Shown here piece after piece: positions 5,394 to 8,256 of a stretch of 8,256 bases of DNA. A program made the translations under genes and the position numbers. The notes under the pieces were generated by a model. That model worked only from the letters and a program-made list of their open reading frames with translations. It was not told where the DNA came from and made no database searches. The stretch is from contig DASYAN010000433.1 in NCBI GenBank assembly GCA_036501345.1, positions 1-8,256 of the forward strand, read 5' to 3'. Source of the DNA: DASYAN01 sp036501345. Lineage in GTDB: Bacteria; Chloroflexota; Ktedonobacteria; Ktedonobacterales; Ktedonobacteraceae. The first letter of the stretch is position 1. Every line of letters begins with the position of its first letter.

Positions 5394-5531
5394 GGAACTA
5401 GGGCATACTTCTTATCCTCAAGCTCTTGCAGTGCTCTTTCCTGCACTTCCTAAATGGAAAGTTTCTTTTTGTAGCATAGAAAGGGACACTTTGATCAGCA
5501 AGTTGCAAAGAGAGATAGGAATCTGCGACGA

Positions 5532-5948
5532 TCAATCTTTGAGCAGATTCAAGCTCAAGCGCAGAGCAGTATCAACACGGCGCATCTCGTCGTCGCTAAT
5601 CGTGCCGCGTCGGCGCAACAGACGTGTTTTCTCAATGGTCAGGAGCTGCTCACATTTCACATCGGTGTCGTGGGCCAAACCATTTTCTGGAGAAGGAGAA
5701 ATACGTACATGCAGAGGTAACTCTCGTTCTGTACGGCTCATAGAGGCGACAATGGTCAGAGGATATGAAGAGGAGGCGTTGCCTCGATCATTCTGAATAA
5801 TTAAAGCTGGGCGAGTTCCTTGCTGTTCGGCACCACGGCCGGGCGACCAATTCACATCCCAGATCTCTCCCCGCCGAGGACTCAGGATGCTTGTATACAC
5901 GTCCTGCTGTTTCTGGCTGGGCAAAGCTTGCCTGGCCTCATGACTCAT
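5532..5948 (-). CDS. MazF/PemK-family toxin, endoribonuclease
   Basis: This 138-aa protein cuts RNA at short sequences when released from its antitoxin. The PemK/MazF fold runs from about residue 25: RRGEIWDVNWSPGRG, then GTRPALIIQND with R46, then TIVASMS, and DVKCEQLLTI with DEMRRVDTAL near the end. Aligned by eye to B. subtilis MazF, R46 matches catalytic R25 and S71 matches T48, so it looks active. About 25 extra residues precede the usual start; they are charged and have no known role. The ATG overlaps the antitoxin stop by 4 nt (ATGA), so the two genes are translationally coupled. An ATG also occurs at the fourth codon region (in another frame), so the start at 5948 is preferred. The gene ends 139 bp before the mgtE promoter, with no strong terminator between. 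Confidence 0.88.
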   Translation of the reverse strand: MSHEARQALPSQKQQDVYTSILSPRRGEIWDVNWSPGRGAEQQGTRPALIIQNDRGNASSSYPLTIVASMSRTERELPLHVRISPSPENGLAHDTDVKCEQLLTIEKTRLLRRRGTISDDEMRRVDTALRLSLNLLKD

Positions 5949-6271
5949 GCAAATACACCTGCACGTCCAGCTTCGAAAAAGAAGCGGGCATCTTCAAGAG
6001 TTTCTGGGATTGATCCGAGGTAGGCATATGCTTCGTCGAGAGAGTGGTTGAGGGAGGAGAGTTCGCGTTCACGTTTCTGAAGAATGGCTGACTTTAACTG
6101 CTGATAATTATCCTCTCGCATCAGGTCCATAATAGTTTCTACAACATCCCCTAGCGAAGAGTCAAGCTCGACAGCCAAGGCTTTGAGCTCTTTATGCTGG
6201 TTTGAGGGGATCTGAATGGATTTGCGTACTAGGTTCTCATAACGGGAAAGGTCTGTATGCACAACAGCCAT
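5945..6271 (-). CDS. Ribbon-helix-helix antitoxin of the MazF toxin
   Basis: This 108-aa protein has a strand at residues 16-22 (RKSIQIP), then helices at about 24-37 and 40-52 (SLGDVVETIMDLM): a ribbon-helix-helix DNA-binding fold of the MetJ/Arc/CopG type. The charged C-terminal half (60-108, ending RFFFEAGRAGVFA) is the likely toxin-binding tail. By family rule it neutralises MazF and represses its own promoter. The ATG at 6271 has AGGAGG at 6279-6284 with 7-nt spacing. It lies directly upstream of the toxin with a 4-nt overlap. A GTTATAAC palindrome (6286-6293) next to the ribosome binding site is a candidate operator half. Confidence 0.82.
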   Translation of the reverse strand: MAVVHTDLSRYENLVRKSIQIPSNQHKELKALAVELDSSLGDVVETIMDLMREDNYQQLKSAILQKRERELSSLNHSLDEAYAYLGSIPETLEDARFFFEAGRAGVFA

Positions 6272-6316
6272 GAAGTCGCCTCCTAGTTATAACACAACAT
6301 GCCGCTATCTCTTCTT

Positions 6317-6345
6317 ATTTTAATGGCCTCACTAGTAATTGTCAA
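6317..6345 (-). promoter_or_regulatory. Promoter of the toxin-antitoxin operon
   Basis: On the minus strand, a perfect TTGACA (6345-6340), a 17-bp spacer containing ACTAGT, and TAAAAT (6322-6317). The leader is about 40 nt. TTATAAC occurs at 6287-6293 and again at 6386-6392 and may mark antitoxin binding; that is weak evidence. Confidence 0.7.
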
Positions 6346-6409
6346 TAAACAAACCACTCAATTTCTTATATGTATATGTTCTGCTTTATAACTGTATTAT
6401 ATGAAAACA

Positions 6410-7258
6410 TTACCTATCAGCCAGATATCCCTGTCCAACGCGTAAAGCAAAGAGCAATCCAAACGAAATAGCTAGTAGGACGACTGCAATAGCAATAGCC
6501 TTGTCCAGGTCCATTTCAGAGGCGACGTAAACGGCAGTGGGTAAGGTCTGAGTGACACCAGAGAAATTGCCTGCGAAAGTGATTGTAGCTCCAAATTCGC
6601 CGAGAGCCCGCGCCCACGCTAAGCCCATACCTGAAAGCAAGGCAGGGCGAATAAGCGGGAATACTACACGGCGAAAGGTATAGAAGGGAGTGGCACGCAA
6701 GGTATAAGCAGCCAGTTCATAACGACGATCAAACTGCTCCAGCCCGGCCTTGGCACTATTCACAAAAAATGGAGCGGCCACAAATGTCTGTGCCATAACA
6801 ACTGCTGCTGTTGTAAAAGGGATAGTGATACCTAGCAGGTTAAGATAGTAGCCGAGCAAGCCCATTCGTCCAAACGTCAATAAGAGGGCGACACCTGCCA
6901 CCACGGGAGGCAATACCGTTGGCAATGTCACCAGTGTCTCAAGCAGCTTGCGACCGGGAAAACGGCCTCGTGCCAACACATAAGCCACGGGCAGACCAAA
7001 TACGACAACCACAAACAAACTCAGCGTTGTCGTAAGCAGACTCAGCTGTAGTGCTTGTAAGACATCTGGTTGCAGTAGTTCACTCCATACGACTGCTGGT
7101 GAAGCATGTAGCAACAGGGAGACCAATGGCACACCCAGGAAAAGGAAAAAGAAGCTGGCCAGTATACTGACAAGGATTCTGACCAGCCAGCCCCCACGGA
7201 CCCGATTTACCGTGTGTCTTTTGGGTATCGCGTCCATTGTGTCCTCTGGACTATTCAC
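6410..7258 (-). CDS. modB: Molybdate ABC transporter permease
   Basis: This 282-aa inner-membrane protein has about six membrane segments (near 24-50, 70-97, 105-130, 148-166, 208-228, 254-272). The cytoplasmic EAA-type loop that docks on the ATPase is at about 173-205 (GLEQFDRRYELAAYTLRATP, then RRVVFPLIRPALLSG). The ALGEFGATITFAGNF and TQTLPTAVY stretches are characteristic of ModB/CysT-type oxyanion permeases, and the adjacent ModA supports molybdate. The GTG at 7258 overlaps the modA stop by 4 nt (GTGA). An ATG at 7237 with GAGGAC ahead of it is an alternative that removes seven residues. No modC follows; 139 bp downstream is the toxin-antitoxin operon, and I see no intrinsic terminator after modB. 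Confidence 0.9.
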   Translation of the reverse strand: MNSPEDTMDAIPKRHTVNRVRGGWLVRILVSILASFFFLFLGVPLVSLLLHASPAVVWSELLQPDVLQALQLSLLTTTLSLFVVVVFGLPVAYVLARGRFPGRKLLETLVTLPTVLPPVVAGVALLLTFGRMGLLGYYLNLLGITIPFTTAAVVMAQTFVAAPFFVNSAKAGLEQFDRRYELAAYTLRATPFYTFRRVVFPLIRPALLSGMGLAWARALGEFGATITFAGNFSGVTQTLPTAVYVASEMDLDKAIAIAVVLLAISFGLLFALRVGQGYLADR

Positions 7259-8061
7259 TTGCTTACTGTAATAAAGTGATACTTTGCCAATACAGCCTGT
7301 CCATCTGAAGAGAGGATATAGTTAATGAAAGCCTGTGCCTCATTGGCTTGGGCAGCATGTTTAGTAACTGCAATGGGATATTCGGTAATCACGTTAAAAT
7401 TCTGCGGAATATCGATGACTGACAGTTTATCGGCAGTTGCAGGAGTTATATCAGTCTGATAAACAATCCCGGCATCAACCTCACCTAATTGCACTTTCTG
7501 GACCACTGCTGCGTCATTCGTCTCCCGTGAGACAAAATTGGCCTTCACACTGTTTTCATAGGCAGAGCCATAGCTAGGAGATTTGCCTAGATTGTCCAGC
7601 ACCTGCAGGCCGTATGTCCCAATCGGAACGGAGGTGTCTCCCACGTCAATCTTCACCCCTTTATTCGCCAGATCTTTCAGGGTATAGATTTTGGCCGGAT
7701 TGCTTTTGGGAATAATCACTATTAGCTTATTCTTGGCGAATATCTGGCTGGTTGCGACCAGCCCTGCATCACTGGCTTTTTGCATGTGCGACTGGTCGGC
7801 TGATGCAAAAATGTCAGCAGCAGCTCCATTAGCAAGCTGAGTTTCGAGGTTTTGTGAACCATCGAAATCATAAGCAATCGTGGTACCTGTATGGGCAGCT
7901 TCATACTTTGATTGTATCTCAGTAAAAGACGCTTTAAGTGAGGATGCTGCAAAAACTTTTAAATTGACCGGAGGACTAGTGGGTGCGGATGCACTGCCAC
8001 AGGCAGTGAAGAGCAGGCAGATGACAGAGAGAAGAAATAATGTGTAGCGTGGATGCTTCAA
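7255..8061 (-). CDS. modA: Molybdate-binding lipoprotein
   Basis: This 268-aa extracytoplasmic binding protein delivers molybdate (or tungstate) to ModB. The N-terminus is a lipoprotein signal: charged start, hydrophobic LFLLSVICLLF and cysteine C21 in FTACG, for lipid anchoring. A Ser/Thr/Pro linker follows. The ModA fold begins VFAASSL (37-42), with YDFDGSQNLETQL (64-76), ADIFASADQ (82-90), PIGTYG (146-151) and ETNDAAVVQKVQLGEVDAGI (180-199) followed by VYQTD; the serines in AASSL and GSQ and Y201 match the oxyanion-contacting positions of known ModA. The start is TTG at 8061, supported by AAGGAGG at 8068-8074 (6-nt spacing); no ATG fits. It is first in a two-gene operon with modB. Confidence 0.92.
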   Translation of the reverse strand: MKHPRYTLFLLSVICLLFTACGSASAPTSPPVNLKVFAASSLKASFTEIQSKYEAAHTGTTIAYDFDGSQNLETQLANGAAADIFASADQSHMQKASDAGLVATSQIFAKNKLIVIIPKSNPAKIYTLKDLANKGVKIDVGDTSVPIGTYGLQVLDNLGKSPSYGSAYENSVKANFVSRETNDAAVVQKVQLGEVDAGIVYQTDITPATADKLSVIDIPQNFNVITEYPIAVTKHAAQANEAQAFINYILSSDGQAVLAKYHFITVSK

Positions 8062-8093
8062 AAAAGACCTCCTTGAATGGCAGACAAATGTGT

Positions 8094-8149
8094 AAGCCCC
8101 GTTGGCATGCTGCTACAAGAATTCTCGTAGCGGGATTTGCTCTGGGCTT
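8094..8149 (-). promoter_or_regulatory. Structured leader upstream of modA
   Basis: Within a leader of about 130 nt, an outer stem (AAGCCC at 8149-8144 with GGGCTT at 8099-8094) encloses a 20-nt near-perfect inverted repeat at 8112-8131 (GCTACGAGAA with TTCTTGTAGC, one G-U). Another hairpin, ATTTAG/CTAAAT, lies at 8163-8180. CCCG next to the inner stem could instead pair with the CGGGG of the outer strand, giving two alternative folds. A molybdenum-cofactor riboswitch is a possibility, but I cannot match its consensus from memory. Confidence 0.4.
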
Positions 8150-8198
8150 TCAAATAGGTCTGATTTAGTTTCCTCTAAATACTTGTAGATTGGTATTA

Positions 8199-8228
8199 AG
8201 TATAGGAGGAAGAGGAAAACAAAGTCAA
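8199..8228 (-). promoter_or_regulatory. Promoter of modAB
   Basis: On the minus strand, TTGACT (8228-8223), an 18-bp spacer and TATACT (8204-8199). Transcription would begin near 8192, leaving a leader of about 130 nt before the TTG start. No ModE-type palindrome is evident in the visible part. Confidence 0.6.
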
Positions 8229-8256
8229 GTACACGGAAAAAGTAAGTAGAGGGGCA

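Noticed and set aside
5391..5460. Minus-strand stretch reading EVQERALQELEDKKYALVPC, looking like the tail of a helical protein domain
   Set aside because: Only about 20 residues between stops, with no start. It may be a scrap of a lost gene, but it overlaps the mgtE promoter side and cannot be identified.

Overview
The window is bacterial chromosome with mid-range GC, and GTG/TTG starts are used alongside ATG. The MgtE with PRC-barrel-like N-terminal repeats, the encoded CCA on tRNA-Asn and the protein types would fit a Chloroflexota (Ktedonobacteria-like) host. That is a guess from gene style; no marker gene here decides it.

Layout, left to right. (1) 1-304, minus strand: the N-terminus of a PAS-containing sensor protein, probably a histidine kinase, running off the left edge. 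(2) 377-450: a terminator-like hairpin, then a 3' fragment of tRNA-Asn. (3) 451-2724: a 2.3-kb segment with three plus-strand genes: an HD-domain phosphohydrolase, a 67-aa protein that is essentially a free-standing DnaJ-type zinc finger, and a 205-aa protein with an SCEGH...PW motif that I do not recognise functionally. (4) 2725-2801: the intact tRNA-Asn(GTT), minus strand, with its own promoter and terminator. The 47 bp from just outside the tRNA 3' end to the edge of the anticodon loop are identical in the fragment and the intact gene. This is the footprint of a tyrosine-recombinase island integrated at the anticodon loop, but no integrase lies between the repeats.

(5) 2881-5393, minus strand: mgtE, a magnesium channel/transporter gene, behind a promoter and a leader of about 540 nt. 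The leader contains a short ORF with a perfect ribosome binding site and a stretch resembling the M-box magnesium riboswitch core. (6) 5532-6345, minus strand: a type II toxin-antitoxin pair, a ribbon-helix-helix antitoxin followed by a MazF/PemK endoribonuclease, with a near-consensus promoter. (7) 6410-8228, minus strand: modA and modB, the binding lipoprotein and permease of a molybdate ABC transporter. They overlap by 4 nt behind a promoter and a structured leader; no modC ATPase gene is present.

The host part is ordinary ion-transport and stress-module DNA, all on the minus strand. The accessory part is the tRNA-bounded mini-island, whose genes run on the plus strand. The best leads are the integrase-less island with its unusual cargo and the long mgtE leader.
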